From an uncultured Muribaculaceae bacterium (lineage in GTDB: Bacteria > Bacteroidota > Bacteroidia > Bacteroidales > Muribaculaceae): a stretch of DNA of 64,000 nucleotides. The position numbers were made by a program, and so were the translations under genes. Each line of letters starts with the position of its first letter. Within the stretch, counting starts at the first letter, position 1. Shown one piece after another: positions 1 to 9,554 of the stretch. The notes under the pieces were generated by a model. It was given only the letters and a program-made list of their open reading frames with translations, did no database searches and was not told the origin of the DNA. The DNA lies in NCBI GenBank assembly GCA_910588065.1, contig CAJUPZ010000004.1, positions 87,474 to 151,473 of the forward strand, in the 5' to 3' direction.

Positions 1-368
1 ACAGTGGCCTTGGGGTGAAACGGGTGGTCGGTATAAGCCGTATACCCCCTTTTGGCGTCTGAAGCACCGTAAACTATACGTTTGAGCTGACTCCAGCCTA
101 TGGCTCCCGCACACATCAGGCAGGGCTCAACCGTGACATAAAGGGTGCATTTGTCAAGATATTTGCCGCCGAGGGTCTGCGTGGCCGCAGTGATTGCCTG
201 CATCTCGGCATGTGCAGTGACATCGTTCAGGGCCTCGGTGAGATTGTGACCTCGCCCTATCACCCTACCCTCGCACACCACAACCGCACCGATGGGTATC
301 TCATCGGCCTGCGCGGCCATCTGCGCTTGCTCGAGCGCAATGCGCATAAATCGTTCATCTTCGTTCAT
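1..368 (-). CDS. tadA: tRNA-specific adenosine deaminase TadA (C-terminus cut by window edge)
   Basis: Cytidine/deoxycytidylate deaminase-fold protein; the family converts A34 to inosine in tRNA-Arg(ACG). Reading the minus strand from the ATG at 368 gives 122 residues before the window ends. The zinc and catalytic signature is complete: HAE at residues 53-55, with E55 the proton shuttle, and PCLMC at 82-86. The N-terminal segment (DERFMRIALEQA, then IPIGAVVV) is typical of TadA. The ATG overlaps the stop of the RNase Z gene in an ATGA arrangement, so the two are probably translationally coupled. Both act on tRNA, which makes the pairing sensible. A generic nucleoside deaminase is the alternative. 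Confidence 0.88.
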   Translation of the reverse strand, partial: MNEDERFMRIALEQAQMAAQADEIPIGAVVVCEGRVIGRGHNLTEALNDVTAHAEMQAITAATQTLGGKYLDKCTLYVTVEPCLMCAGAIGWSQLKRIVYGASDAKRGYTAYTDHPFHPKAT

Positions 369-1279
369 AACAGGTCTATTTTCAAGCCCTCATCGGCTCC
401 GGTGACTGCCTCAAATTCAGTGCGCGCCTCATCGACAAGCACCTTGAAATCTCTGTAGCGCTTGGAGTAGTGGCCGATCAGCAGGCTTTTCACACCCGCC
501 TCACGGGCTATCACCGCCGCCTGGCGCGCGGTGGAGTGACCACGCTCTGCAGCACACCCCTCGCACTCCTGCCCATAGGTGGCCTCGTGATATAGCAGAT
601 CCACTCCCTTGACAGCCTGCGCCACCCGCTCGTCAAACATCGTATCGGAACAGTAGGCATAGCTCCGGGACGGATCGGCAGGTGTGGTGAGGCGGCTATT
701 GGGCACAATGTCGCCTTCCGGGGTAATGTAGTCGGCACCCTCTTTAATTGCCTTGAGCTGACTCACGGGTATGTTGTAAAACCTCACCATTTCACCATCC
801 AGATGACGCGTCTTGGGCTTTTCGCGGAATATGAATCCGTAGCACGGTATGCGGTGGTAAAGCGGAAACGCCTCCACAGTCAGCGCATGATCCTCGTAGA
901 GCACCCCGCCCTCTCCGGTTATCGGCTCGAAGATTATGGAATAAGGGGTTTCCTTACAGAAATAGTTTACAAAACTTCTGAAAAGTTCCATTCCCTGCTG
1001 CGGAATATGCACCCTCACCGCGCCTCCCTTTTCATGCAGAGCCATGGTAGACAGCAGTCCGGGCAGTCCGAAGCAGTGGTCGCCGTGTAGATGGCTGATG
1101 AAAATGTCGGTGAGGCGTTGGAAGCGCAGATTCATTTTGCGCATCTGCACCTGAGCCCCCTCGCCGCAGTCAATCATCATCAGACGGTCGCGAAAATCAA
1201 TCACCTGACACGAGGGATTGTGCAGCGCGCTTGGCGTTGCAGAGCCGCAGCCGAGAATATTTATCCGGAACTTTGCCAT
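365..1279 (-). CDS. rnz: Ribonuclease Z (tRNA 3' endonuclease)
   Basis: 304 aa, the normal length of the short bacterial RNase Z (ElaC type). Metallo-beta-lactamase fold: the zinc motif HLHGDH lies at residues 63-68, just after a typical N-terminal beta strand (INILGCGSATPS). Further ligands are visible as the YCSDT segment near 210, HEATY near 232, and GHYSKRY near 268. The family cleaves 3' trailers from tRNA precursors in the cytosol. It sits 10 bp after the flavodiiron gene and overlaps tadA by 4 bp, so it is mid-operon. Confidence 0.93.
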   Translation of the reverse strand: MAKFRINILGCGSATPSALHNPSCQVIDFRDRLMMIDCGEGAQVQMRKMNLRFQRLTDIFISHLHGDHCFGLPGLLSTMALHEKGGAVRVHIPQQGMELFRSFVNYFCKETPYSIIFEPITGEGGVLYEDHALTVEAFPLYHRIPCYGFIFREKPKTRHLDGEMVRFYNIPVSQLKAIKEGADYITPEGDIVPNSRLTTPADPSRSYAYCSDTMFDERVAQAVKGVDLLYHEATYGQECEGCAAERGHSTARQAAVIAREAGVKSLLIGHYSKRYRDFKVLVDEARTEFEAVTGADEGLKIDLL

Positions 1280-1289
1280 ACGGCCTGTA

Positions 1290-2471
1290 TCAGATATTTA
1301 TTGCAGCTGCCATAGCCTTTGCAAGCTCATGCATGGTCGGGCGGTTTTCAGGATGCATACGGCTCTTTATAGTCACCTTGGGCTCCACAACCTCCATGCC
1401 GGGCATGGCTGTGATGGCATCGGCCATAAGCTTGCCGGCGATGGGAGCCCAGCTGCCGTTTTCTATAATGCCCACAGGGCGGTTGCGGAAATTCTTTAGC
1501 TTGAGATGGTGGAGAAATGCAGCCATAGGCGGGAAAAGAGAGGCATCATACGTCACACCGGCGAGCACAAGGCCACTGAAACGGAATGCCTGACTGACTG
1601 CCTCGGAAAGCTCCTCGCGGCAGAGGTCAAAAGTCAGCACGGTATCCACCCCTTCCGCTCTAAGCATATCTGCGAACTCAAGCGCGCACTCACGGGTGCC
1701 TCCATACACGGAAGCGTATGCGACAAGCACACCTTTCTGCTCCGGACGGTATGAGCTCCATGTGTCATACAGTCCTACGTACCGGCTCAGATTGTCGCTG
1801 AGCACAGGGCCGTGCAGAGGAGCGATTGCGCGCACCTCAACATTATCAAACTTCTTAAGCAGCGACTGTGTCTGTGAACCGTATTTGCCGACAATATTCA
1901 CATAGTATCTGCGAGCCTCGGCGGTCCAGTCATCATCATAGCCGAGCACACCGAACTTGCCGAACGCGTCGGCAGAGAAGAGAACCCTCTCTTTGAGTTC
2001 AAGGCTCACCATCACCTCAGGCCAGTGGACCATCGGCGCAAGGGCGAACCGCAGGGTGTGGTCGCCGAGGGGCAACTCATCCCCCTCCTTCACAGCCATT
2101 GTGCGACCGGTGAAATCATAATCACCGAAAAACTGCGGCAGCATAGCCACAGCTTTTGCGCTCGCAACGAGAGTCATCTGCGGATACTCTTCGAGAGCGC
2201 GCACTATATTGGCGGAATGGTCCGGCTCCATGTGATGGACAATGAGGTAATCGGGCGTAAGTCCGTCAAGCTCGGTTTTCACCTTTGCAAGCCATTCATC
2301 GGTAAACGCGGCGTCCACAGTGTCAAGCAGAGCCACTTTCCTGTCTTTTATGATATATGAGTTGTAAGAAATGCCGTGCGGCACCGGATACTGGTTTTCA
2401 AACAAAGCTATAGCGGAGTCATTCACCCCGACAAACCTGATGTTACCGCTTATATGATTGGATGCTGACAT
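1290..2471 (-). CDS. Flavodiiron protein (FprA-type oxygen/NO reductase)
   Basis: 393 aa with the two-domain architecture of class A flavodiiron proteins: an N-terminal metallo-beta-lactamase-like di-iron domain (about 1-250) and a C-terminal flavodoxin domain (about 255-393). The iron ligands are in place: H80-x-E82-x-D84-H85, a His in the APMVHWPE segment, an Asp in FSADAFG and a His in IAPLHGPVL. No rubredoxin domain is fused, so electrons must come from a separate donor. In anaerobes these enzymes reduce O2 to water or NO to N2O in the cytosol. The spacing to rnz is 10 bp and to pdxB 29 bp, all on the same strand. Confidence 0.92.
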   Translation of the reverse strand: MSASNHISGNIRFVGVNDSAIALFENQYPVPHGISYNSYIIKDRKVALLDTVDAAFTDEWLAKVKTELDGLTPDYLIVHHMEPDHSANIVRALEEYPQMTLVASAKAVAMLPQFFGDYDFTGRTMAVKEGDELPLGDHTLRFALAPMVHWPEVMVSLELKERVLFSADAFGKFGVLGYDDDWTAEARRYYVNIVGKYGSQTQSLLKKFDNVEVRAIAPLHGPVLSDNLSRYVGLYDTWSSYRPEQKGVLVAYASVYGGTRECALEFADMLRAEGVDTVLTFDLCREELSEAVSQAFRFSGLVLAGVTYDASLFPPMAAFLHHLKLKNFRNRPVGIIENGSWAPIAGKLMADAITAMPGMEVVEPKVTIKSRMHPENRPTMHELAKAMAAAINI

Positions 2472-2500
2472 AAGAATTTGATTATATACTAATTAACCGA

Positions 2501-3514
2501 TTAACAGTGAATTGGTTCATTAAACAGCACCTCCCTGCGGAGGTTGTAGTTATTACGCAGTTTTTCAAAATCCTGCGGATATGCTTTCAGCGCAGCCGTG
2601 TCTGTCGCCGGATTGTAAGAAGATGCAATATCTTGCGCCGTTACCCTCGCGGGCAGGTACTGCATCGGGGCGCCGGCACTGAGCGGAAGGCAGAAACGGG
2701 TGGCTACAGCCTCTGCAGCCATCCGCGCAGCGCGGATTTTGCCCTGCTTCGAATAGCCGGCGATATGCGGGGTGGCAACAGCCGCCTTTTCGAGAAGCTC
2801 ACGGTCAATTTCCGGCTCCCCTTCCCAGCAGTCGATAACCACAGACGATATTCTGCCGGTTTCCAGACCAAGAAGCAGAGCGGATGTGTCGGTGACGCCG
2901 CCGCGAGCCGAGTTGACCACCACAGGCGACTTGGCAAGAGAATCCACAAAGCTGCTGTTGAGCAGATGATGGGTAGGGTGCTCCCCACCTTTATTATATG
3001 GAGTGTGGAATGTGATGAAATCTGCCCGCCGGGCTATATCCTCCATGGTCACAAAGCCGGCGCTCCCCTCGCGCTCAGCACGGGGCGGGTCGCAGACAAT
3101 AACATTCATGCCGAGCTGCACTCCCCAGTCCGCAACAATAGCACCCACATGCCCCGCACCGACAATGCCGAGGGTACGCCCCTCAAGTTCTTGTCCGAGC
3201 GACAGCAACGAAGCGAAAACATATTGCGCCACAGCAGGGGCGTTACACCCCGGAGCGTTACGCACGGTGATGCCGTTTGCCTCACACCATGCGGTATCGA
3301 CATGGTCAAGGCCGATGGTGGCGGATGCTATCAGCGAGCACCGGCTGCCGGCGAGCAGCGCTGAGTCGCAGCGGGTGCGGGTGCGGGTAACAAGCGCATC
3401 GGCATCCTTGACAGCTGCCGGAGTGATATCCTGCGGCGCAAGATACTCCACATGCGCCACATCATCGAGCAACCCCTTGAAATAAGGAATATTGCCCTCC
3501 ACTATTATTTTCAC
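2501..3514 (-). CDS. pdxB: Erythronate-4-phosphate dehydrogenase PdxB
   Basis: D-isomer-specific 2-hydroxyacid dehydrogenase of the PdxB branch, the second step of DXP-independent pyridoxal 5'-phosphate synthesis. Visible: an N-terminal VKIIVEGNIPYF like other PdxB proteins, the NAD-binding GIVGAGHVG, the catalytic Arg in NSARGG, the Glu in DCWEGEPEID and the His in TPHIAGYS. I favour the GTG at 3514: it forms a GTGA overlap with the stop of the preceding membrane-protein gene and matches the family N-terminus. ATG codons at 3529 and 3538 would add 5 or 8 residues and a longer overlap. pdxA, a later step of the same pathway, lies at 40.9-42.0 kb. Confidence 0.92.
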   Translation of the reverse strand: MKIIVEGNIPYFKGLLDDVAHVEYLAPQDITPAAVKDADALVTRTRTRCDSALLAGSRCSLIASATIGLDHVDTAWCEANGITVRNAPGCNAPAVAQYVFASLLSLGQELEGRTLGIVGAGHVGAIVADWGVQLGMNVIVCDPPRAEREGSAGFVTMEDIARRADFITFHTPYNKGGEHPTHHLLNSSFVDSLAKSPVVVNSARGGVTDTSALLLGLETGRISSVVIDCWEGEPEIDRELLEKAAVATPHIAGYSKQGKIRAARMAAEAVATRFCLPLSAGAPMQYLPARVTAQDIASSYNPATDTAALKAYPQDFEKLRNNYNLRREVLFNEPIHC

Positions 3515-4497
3515 ACTATTACGTTGCATACAAAACATCCTGAATATATGAGAATAACCGCTGCCCCGAGAATATATGCGCGTCGCGACTCATAGATTCT
3601 CATGAACAGACCTATCTGAAACGCCACGCACACATCAAGAAGCACCACATACGCCATGATATTCGTGAAATCCACAATGCAGAGCACCCCGGTGACTATA
3701 CCGAGCAGGCTCAGGAAGCCTGTCATCGAACGGCTGCGCGCGTTAAAGGCTATGATTTTCATCAGGTTGACCACCCCGACAACAAGGCCGAGGAGCAATG
3801 TTATACCCACACTGATAATCAACCGGATATTGTCGGACACATCAAACAATTTGTACATGGCCTGCGGATCTGGCAATTTCAGCGAGGTGAAATCAAGCAG
3901 GCCGAAACCCCACATAATCCACACGGGCGTGACAACGCCTATCAAAGCGGCAGCGAAGCTGCGCCAGCTCAGGCATTTCAACTGACGTGCCCCGATTATG
4001 AATACCGGAATAAAGGGTATGAATGAGTAGTCGGTCACCGCTCCGGCGGTGAGAAGTACAAACACCAGAAACAGCCGGCGGCTGTTGTGCGGGTCGTCAA
4101 AGATGGAGTACAGCAGCATAATGGCCAGCAGGATGACCAGCGCGAGCACCGGTCCGCTGCCAAGAGCCGTGAACACCTCGGGCGTGGCGGTGAGCATTAT
4201 CATGTACAGGCCAACAAACAGCAACGATACTGTGCGCAGCAGATTGTACACCTTATTTATAATAGCCATCACCACGCCGCACGCTCCGGCAAGAACCACT
4301 CCCGAAACCGCAGACAAGCCGCCGCCGGGAATCCACCGCCCGGGGTCGGGGAGCCACATGGTGCCGGGTGACACATACCGCCCGGAGATACCCACGCTGT
4401 ATGCAATCCACCCCATAGCTAACGACACGGCAATCAGAAGCCACGTGAAACCACGCGACTTCATCACTGCCGTTATCTGCTTTTCAGTGGAGGTCAC
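3511..4497 (-). CDS. Polytopic inner-membrane protein of unknown function
   Basis: 328 aa, almost entirely hydrophobic, with about nine or ten predicted transmembrane helices, starting with WLLIAVSLAMGWIAYSVGIS near residue 20. No transporter or enzyme signature was recognised. Similar unassigned membrane proteins are common in Bacteroidales next to purD and pdxB. It starts 12 bp after purD and its stop overlaps the GTG of pdxB, so it is probably co-transcribed and coupled with them. Function unknown. Confidence 0.8.
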   Translation of the reverse strand: MTSTEKQITAVMKSRGFTWLLIAVSLAMGWIAYSVGISGRYVSPGTMWLPDPGRWIPGGGLSAVSGVVLAGACGVVMAIINKVYNLLRTVSLLFVGLYMIMLTATPEVFTALGSGPVLALVILLAIMLLYSIFDDPHNSRRLFLVFVLLTAGAVTDYSFIPFIPVFIIGARQLKCLSWRSFAAALIGVVTPVWIMWGFGLLDFTSLKLPDPQAMYKLFDVSDNIRLIISVGITLLLGLVVGVVNLMKIIAFNARSRSMTGFLSLLGIVTGVLCIVDFTNIMAYVVLLDVCVAFQIGLFMRIYESRRAYILGAAVILIYSGCFVCNVIV

Positions 4498-4509
4498 CCC
4501 GCAGCGTTA

Positions 4510-5793
4510 TCATTTGTTTGCGGCGAGCGCCATGAGATCGGCTCCGATGTCGCGGCGCGAGTATTTGCCTTCGAACTTGATTTTTTCTATGGAACGGTAG
4601 CTCTTGGCGAGGGCATCGGCTATATCCGTGCCGGTTGAGCTGACCGAGATTACTCGGCCTCCGGAAGTGACAAGCTTGCCATCCTCACCTGCTGCGGTGC
4701 CGGCATGGAACGGTATGCTCTCGGTCAATGTCTCCAGTCCGGTAATCTCACGTCCCTTGGGATATGAGCCGGGGTAGCCCTCCGACACCATCATCACAGT
4801 GACAGCCGGACGCGGGTCGTGGCGCAGCTCCAGATTGCCGAGATTGCCGGAGGCGGCGGCATCAAGAAGCTCCACAAGGTCGGAATCCACCCTCAGCATC
4901 ACAGCCTCTGTCTCGGGGTCACCCATTCTCACATTGTATTCTATCACCATCGGTTCGCCGCCTACATTTATCAGGCCGAGGAATATAAATCCGCGGTACA
5001 CGATGCCATCCTTGCCTAGCCCCTCGATTGTGGGCTTGATGATGCGGCTCTCCACCTTTGCCATGAATTGCTCATCGGCAAACACAACCGGGCTCACGGC
5101 ACCCATGCCGCCTGTATTCAGGCCGGTATCACCTTCGCCGATACGCTTGTAGTCCTTGGCCACAGGGAGGATGCGGTAGCCGCCGTTGCCATCGGTCAAG
5201 ACAAACACCGAGCACTCTATGCCGCTGAGGAATTCCTCTATCACAACTGTTGCCGACGATTTGCCGAACATGCCCCCCAGCATCTCCTCAAGAGCCTTCT
5301 TTGCCTCATCGAGCGAATCGATGATCAGCACTCCTTTGCCGGCGGCGAGGCCATCGGCCTTCAGCACATACGGGGGCTTCAGACTCTCCAGAAACTCCTT
5401 GCCGGCCTGCAGCGTTTCAGCTGTGAATGAGCGGTAGCGGGCGGTGGGTATGCCGTTTTTCTCCATGAAGCGTTTTGCAAAGTCCTTGCTACCTTCAAGC
5501 GCGGCTCCGGCCTTTGAGGGGCCGCACACCTTCACCGATTTGCTCTCGAAATAATCGTACAGCCCCGCAACAAGGGGATCCTCGTTGCCGGCCACAATCA
5601 TGTCAATGCCGTTTTCGCTGACAAAAGCATCTATCGCAGCGAAATCAAGAGGCGATATGGCAACATTGGTGCCATACTGCCCTGTGCCGCCGTTGCCGGG
5701 GGCAATAAACAATTTGTCGAGAAGTGGGCTCTGAGCCATCTTCCATGCAAGGGCAGACTCTCTGCCACCGCTTCCAAGCAAAAGTATATTCAT
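4510..5793 (-). CDS. purD: Phosphoribosylamine--glycine ligase PurD (GARS)
   Basis: 427 aa, the usual length. ATP-grasp enzyme that joins glycine to 5-phosphoribosylamine in step two of de novo purine synthesis. Visible: the N-terminal LLLGSGGRESALAWK, the ATP-grasp segment PPYVLKADGLAAGKGV near 150, GMGAVSPV near 228, and EYNVRMGDPETEAVM near 283, which carries the Mg-binding Glu and Asn. It lies 18 bp from the methyltransferase gene on the same strand. Confidence 0.97.
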   Translation of the reverse strand: MNILLLGSGGRESALAWKMAQSPLLDKLFIAPGNGGTGQYGTNVAISPLDFAAIDAFVSENGIDMIVAGNEDPLVAGLYDYFESKSVKVCGPSKAGAALEGSKDFAKRFMEKNGIPTARYRSFTAETLQAGKEFLESLKPPYVLKADGLAAGKGVLIIDSLDEAKKALEEMLGGMFGKSSATVVIEEFLSGIECSVFVLTDGNGGYRILPVAKDYKRIGEGDTGLNTGGMGAVSPVVFADEQFMAKVESRIIKPTIEGLGKDGIVYRGFIFLGLINVGGEPMVIEYNVRMGDPETEAVMLRVDSDLVELLDAAASGNLGNLELRHDPRPAVTVMMVSEGYPGSYPKGREITGLETLTESIPFHAGTAAGEDGKLVTSGGRVISVSSTGTDIADALAKSYRSIEKIKFEGKYSRRDIGADLMALAANK

Positions 5794-5811
5794 AGCAAAA
5801 TATTGTTTACA

Positions 5812-7344
5812 TCATTTCTTTTTCCAACCCTTGCGGCTGCGCATCACCACACTGTCGGCGCTCGGCGGCAGCGAGGGCTTCTTGCCCACGAGGCTCTTCA
5901 GCGCCTCCTCGCTGCGGCGGCGTGCAAAGGGATTCTCGTCGGTCTCATCCTCAAAACGGCGTTTGTCGGCGAACCGTCCGTTCTTCGGACGGTAATTTTC
6001 CTCAAGGTTGTTATGGCGCGGCTCCTTGCGGCGGTTTCTATCCTTGTCGCGGTCGTGGCGGGCCTCCTTGCCACCGAATCCCTTCTTGCGGGCATCGCGT
6101 TTCCACTCGTCATCGCTAAGGCGGCGCGGCATTTTTGATTTCTTTTCAAAATTCTCCTCGCCGTCGCGCAGCGACATGCCGGCCTTGCGGTAGCTGCGGT
6201 AGTCTCCTTCAAAAATGATATATTCACGCAGCTCGCACTCCAATCCGCCGTTGAGCAGACTCTCCTTCACGGAAGGTGAGAGACCGATGCAGTTGAAATA
6301 CTCCTCGCGGTAGCCGATAATCCAGGCATGATATCCGGTAAACACCCTTTTGAGCTTGGTGCCTATCATACGGTATAGTCCCTCCATATCCTCGCTGCCG
6401 ATGCGCTCGCCGTAAGGCGGGTTTGTGACGAGGATACCATCGGCCGGAGCCTCTTCCCACTGGCTGAGCGGCTTCACTTTCAGGTCAATGTATCTGGCTA
6501 CACCCGCCTGCTTGATGTTTTGCTCGGCGATAGCCACGGCCTTCGGCGATATGTCGGCGCCGTAAATCTTGCAGGTGAGTTCCTTTTCCGATGAGTCATC
6601 GTTGTATATACTGTCAAAGAGATCAGCGTCAAAATCGGGCCATGACTCAAAGGCAAACTTCTTGCGATATATTCCGGGCATGATTCCGGCGCCTATCAGC
6701 GCGGCCTCAATCAGGAATGTTCCGGAGCCGCACATAGGGTCGACGAACGGGCAGTCGCCGCGCCATCCGCTTTTCAGAATTATGCCTGCGGCGAGCACTT
6801 CGTTTATCGGAGCCTCGGTCTGGGCCACACGATAGCCGCGGCGGTGGAGCGACTCGCCGGAGGAGTCGAGCGACAGTGTCACCCTATCGCCGGAGATATG
6901 CACATTTATCATCACATCCGCATCCTGAAGCCTCACGCCGGGGCGCTTGTCCGGGCCGAAACGGTCCTTGAAGAAATCGACGATGCCATCCTTTACCCTG
7001 TAGGTGACAAAGCGCGAGTGGGTAAACTCTTCCGAATAGCTGACTGTGTCGAGCGAAAAGGTTTTGTCGAGCGTCAGCACATTTGTCCAGTCGTACTCCT
7101 TGACCATCTCATACAGCTCGTCAGAGTCCTTGGCAACAAACTTATATATCGGCTTGAGTATGCGCAGCGCGGTGCGGCAACACATATTCGCTCTGTAGAG
7201 CATCGCCAGGTCGCCCTCAAACGACACCATGCGTCTTCCCGGCTCCACATTCTCAGCGCCAAGCGAGCGCAGCTCTTCGGCAAGCACATCTTCCAGGCCC
7301 TGAAAGGTCTTTGCCACCATCTCAAATTGTTGGTTCTCTTGCAT
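5812..7344 (-). CDS. THUMP-domain rRNA guanine-N2 methyltransferase (RlmL-like) with basic tail
   Basis: 510 aa. N-terminal THUMP RNA-binding domain (about 10-165), then a Rossmann SAM-dependent methyltransferase with DPMCGSGTFLIEAA (motif I) near 203 and the N2-G catalytic motif NPPYGER near 309. The family corresponds to the N-terminal half of E. coli RlmL, which methylates G2445 of 23S rRNA; the exact target here is inferred. After about residue 395 comes a 115-residue tail that is highly charged and rich in Arg, Lys and Asp and predicted to be disordered. It resembles RNA-binding tails of ribosome-assembly factors and is not part of the catalytic fold. Confidence 0.9.
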   Translation of the reverse strand: MQENQQFEMVAKTFQGLEDVLAEELRSLGAENVEPGRRMVSFEGDLAMLYRANMCCRTALRILKPIYKFVAKDSDELYEMVKEYDWTNVLTLDKTFSLDTVSYSEEFTHSRFVTYRVKDGIVDFFKDRFGPDKRPGVRLQDADVMINVHISGDRVTLSLDSSGESLHRRGYRVAQTEAPINEVLAAGIILKSGWRGDCPFVDPMCGSGTFLIEAALIGAGIMPGIYRKKFAFESWPDFDADLFDSIYNDDSSEKELTCKIYGADISPKAVAIAEQNIKQAGVARYIDLKVKPLSQWEEAPADGILVTNPPYGERIGSEDMEGLYRMIGTKLKRVFTGYHAWIIGYREEYFNCIGLSPSVKESLLNGGLECELREYIIFEGDYRSYRKAGMSLRDGEENFEKKSKMPRRLSDDEWKRDARKKGFGGKEARHDRDKDRNRRKEPRHNNLEENYRPKNGRFADKRRFEDETDENPFARRRSEEALKSLVGKKPSLPPSADSVVMRSRKGWKKK

Positions 7345-7374
7345 ATTCGTATTATAGGATGGATAATCTGTTTT

Positions 7375-8301
7375 TTATTGTTTGAATCGCAGTATATTGT
7401 CGGGGCGAGCCTGCACTAGCTTCTCACCCGGAGCCACATCTTCTGTAACCCACAGGTTGCCCCCTATCACGGCGCCGTCGCCAATGGTGATACGGCCGAG
7501 CACCGTGGAATTGGAGTATATCACAACATCGTTGCCTATGATAGGGTGACGCGGCACACCCTTGACCGGATTGTTGTTTTCATCGCGGTCAAAGCTGCGC
7601 GCTCCGAGGGTGACGCCCTGATACAGCTTCACATTATTTCCTATTATGGATGTCGCACCCACAACAACACCGGTGCCATGGTCTATGACAAACTCCGACC
7701 CTATGGTTGCTCCGGGATGGATGTCGATGCCGGTATCGCGGTGGGCCTGCTCCGAAATCATGCGCGGTATCACCGGCACACCGAGTTCATACAAACGGTG
7801 GGCAACCCGGTGATTGACAGTGGCCCTGAGCCCGGGATAGCAGAATATCACCTCATCCACAGAGGTGGCGGCGGGGTCGCCGATATAGGTTGCCCTCGCG
7901 TCGGCAAAGAGCACGCTCCGCAGCCCGGGCAGCGAGCGCATGAATTCAACGGCAATCTCGCGCGCATCCTCACACAGCGGACGCTCGCGGTCGTGGCCGA
8001 AAGCGAGGCCGGCTGCAATCTGGCTTCTGAGAGTATTGAACAGCTCCTCGACGGCTATGCCGGTATGATACAGCAGATTGGCTTCATTCAGGCCGGATGC
8101 GCCGAAAAAACCGGGGAACAACAGGCGACGGCTCAGGGATATTATTTTGCCCACCTCCTCATGGCTCGGCAGCGGTGCTCCGCCGTTACGGCCGTCGTGA
8201 GGAAGGCGCACGGCATTGTCATCCATCAGCTGCTTCACCACAGCTGCGATCTGACCGGCGCCCCCGTGCGCCACACCGCCTATAGATGCCTTGTTATCCA
8301 T
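7375..8301 (-). CDS. cysE: Serine O-acetyltransferase
   Basis: 308 aa. The C-terminal part is a left-handed parallel beta helix built from hexapeptide repeats (IHPGATIGSEFVIDHGTGVV and following), preceded by an alpha-helical N-terminal domain of about 180 residues, as in serine acetyltransferases of the EpsC/CysE group. It makes O-acetylserine from serine and acetyl-CoA for cysteine synthesis. The catalytic His and Asp are consistent with DIHPG and DHGTG. A TAACTTTG -7 box lies at 8309-8316 (minus), just before the ATG, but no matching -33 element is seen, so it may also be read from the upstream efflux genes. Confidence 0.92.
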   Translation of the reverse strand: MDNKASIGGVAHGGAGQIAAVVKQLMDDNAVRLPHDGRNGGAPLPSHEEVGKIISLSRRLLFPGFFGASGLNEANLLYHTGIAVEELFNTLRSQIAAGLAFGHDRERPLCEDAREIAVEFMRSLPGLRSVLFADARATYIGDPAATSVDEVIFCYPGLRATVNHRVAHRLYELGVPVIPRMISEQAHRDTGIDIHPGATIGSEFVIDHGTGVVVGATSIIGNNVKLYQGVTLGARSFDRDENNNPVKGVPRHPIIGNDVVIYSNSTVLGRITIGDGAVIGGNLWVTEDVAPGEKLVQARPDNILRFKQ

Positions 8302-8327
8302 AACGGTGCAAAGTTAGTGACAATAGT

Positions 8328-9542
8328 TTAATTTTTCGGGGTGGAAGGCACACTTTTGAGTCTTCCTCCTTTAAAATTAATGCGCCTGAGGACATACGTG
8401 GCTACGAAATACACTCCTGTAAGTACCCACAGCATGATATACGGGGTGTGCTGCTCGCCCACAGTGGCTCCGTTGCTGTTGATGCGTATGAAACCCTCCA
8501 TGCCCCATGTGGCCGGCACGGCATCTCCAACAAGCTTCCAGAATGGACTCATTGCATAGCGTGGCCATGTGAGCCCGCTGAGAAACAAGAATATAATTGA
8601 TGTGAACACCACCACCAGCAGCGAGCTCTCGCGCTCGGTGACAAACACCCCGAGAAACTGCCCCAGCATGGCGCTCGCAAGCAGCATCGGCAACACGAAC
8701 ACAAAGCTGTGCCAGATGCTTCCCACATGCGGCAGCGAGAACATCACCGGCACTATGTGCAGAACATACAGCGTCATAGGCACATAGCACACTAGATAGC
8801 ATAGTGTCTTGGCGCAGATTGCGGTAGCCGGCCCGGCATCTATGGCCAATGGGTCATAGCCGCGGTTACGGCGGCGTCGTTCGGAACTTCCTCCGGCAAG
8901 CATGGTTATGCCGAGTATCATACTCTGCTGTAGAATGAGTATTATAATTCCGGGTATGATGAATGAGGCGAATCCCTGGGTCGGGTCGCCGGTCATCACG
9001 GAGTCGGCGGCGATAGGGCTGCCGTCCATCGACTGTGTCACCAGCCCGAGACTCGACACTGTCTCTCCGCGCAGGTCATCGCACAGGCTCAGCTGCACCT
9101 CGGTGAGCGCGCTCAGAGCGGTGCGGTAGCGCAGCAGCAGACTCATGTCGGAGTAGTATGTCACATGCGCCTGCTCTCCCCTGCCGAGCCTCTTTGCATA
9201 GTCGGCGGGAATCTCAAGCACACCAAACACCTTTTTTTCATTGCTCAGCCGGCGTGCCGCAGGTATGTCGGGGCAATAGTCGTACACCATCAGCCCCTGG
9301 GTGGCGTCCACCATGCGGGCCAGCTCCCTGCTCTCGGCAGTGCGGCTATGGTCCACCACCGCAATCGGAAGATTTGTGATAACCTCCGGGTTGTATATCA
9401 GTGTGTATACAATCGGATACAGCAGTGGCAACCCGAAGAAGAACAGCATTACGCCGGGGTCGCTTATCACCAGTCTGAACTCGCGCCTCCACACCTTGCA
9501 GAAGGTGTCAAACCAATTGAATATGCCGGATTTAGATTTCAT
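8328..9542 (-). CDS. ABC-2 type transporter permease (efflux), second copy
   Basis: 404 aa, YhhJ/YbhR-like layout: one N-terminal transmembrane helix near 30-50, a periplasmic domain of about 150 residues, then five or six C-terminal helices from about 195 (IIPGIIILILQQSMILGITMLAGG). It is the fourth gene of a TolC-HlyD-permease-permease operon and lies 12 bp after its paralogue. It probably forms a heterodimeric membrane channel with it. No ATPase gene is present in the operon. Confidence 0.88.
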   Translation of the reverse strand: MKSKSGIFNWFDTFCKVWRREFRLVISDPGVMLFFFGLPLLYPIVYTLIYNPEVITNLPIAVVDHSRTAESRELARMVDATQGLMVYDYCPDIPAARRLSNEKKVFGVLEIPADYAKRLGRGEQAHVTYYSDMSLLLRYRTALSALTEVQLSLCDDLRGETVSSLGLVTQSMDGSPIAADSVMTGDPTQGFASFIIPGIIILILQQSMILGITMLAGGSSERRRRNRGYDPLAIDAGPATAICAKTLCYLVCYVPMTLYVLHIVPVMFSLPHVGSIWHSFVFVLPMLLASAMLGQFLGVFVTERESSLLVVVFTSIIFLFLSGLTWPRYAMSPFWKLVGDAVPATWGMEGFIRINSNGATVGEQHTPYIMLWVLTGVYFVATYVLRRINFKGGRLKSVPSTPKN

Positions 9543-9554
9543 AGAGTCAATTCT

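Noticed and set aside
4437..4452. Second parS-like sequence (CCACGTGAAAC core)
   Set aside because: Only 11 of 16 positions match, the left arm is wrong, and it lies inside a coding region.
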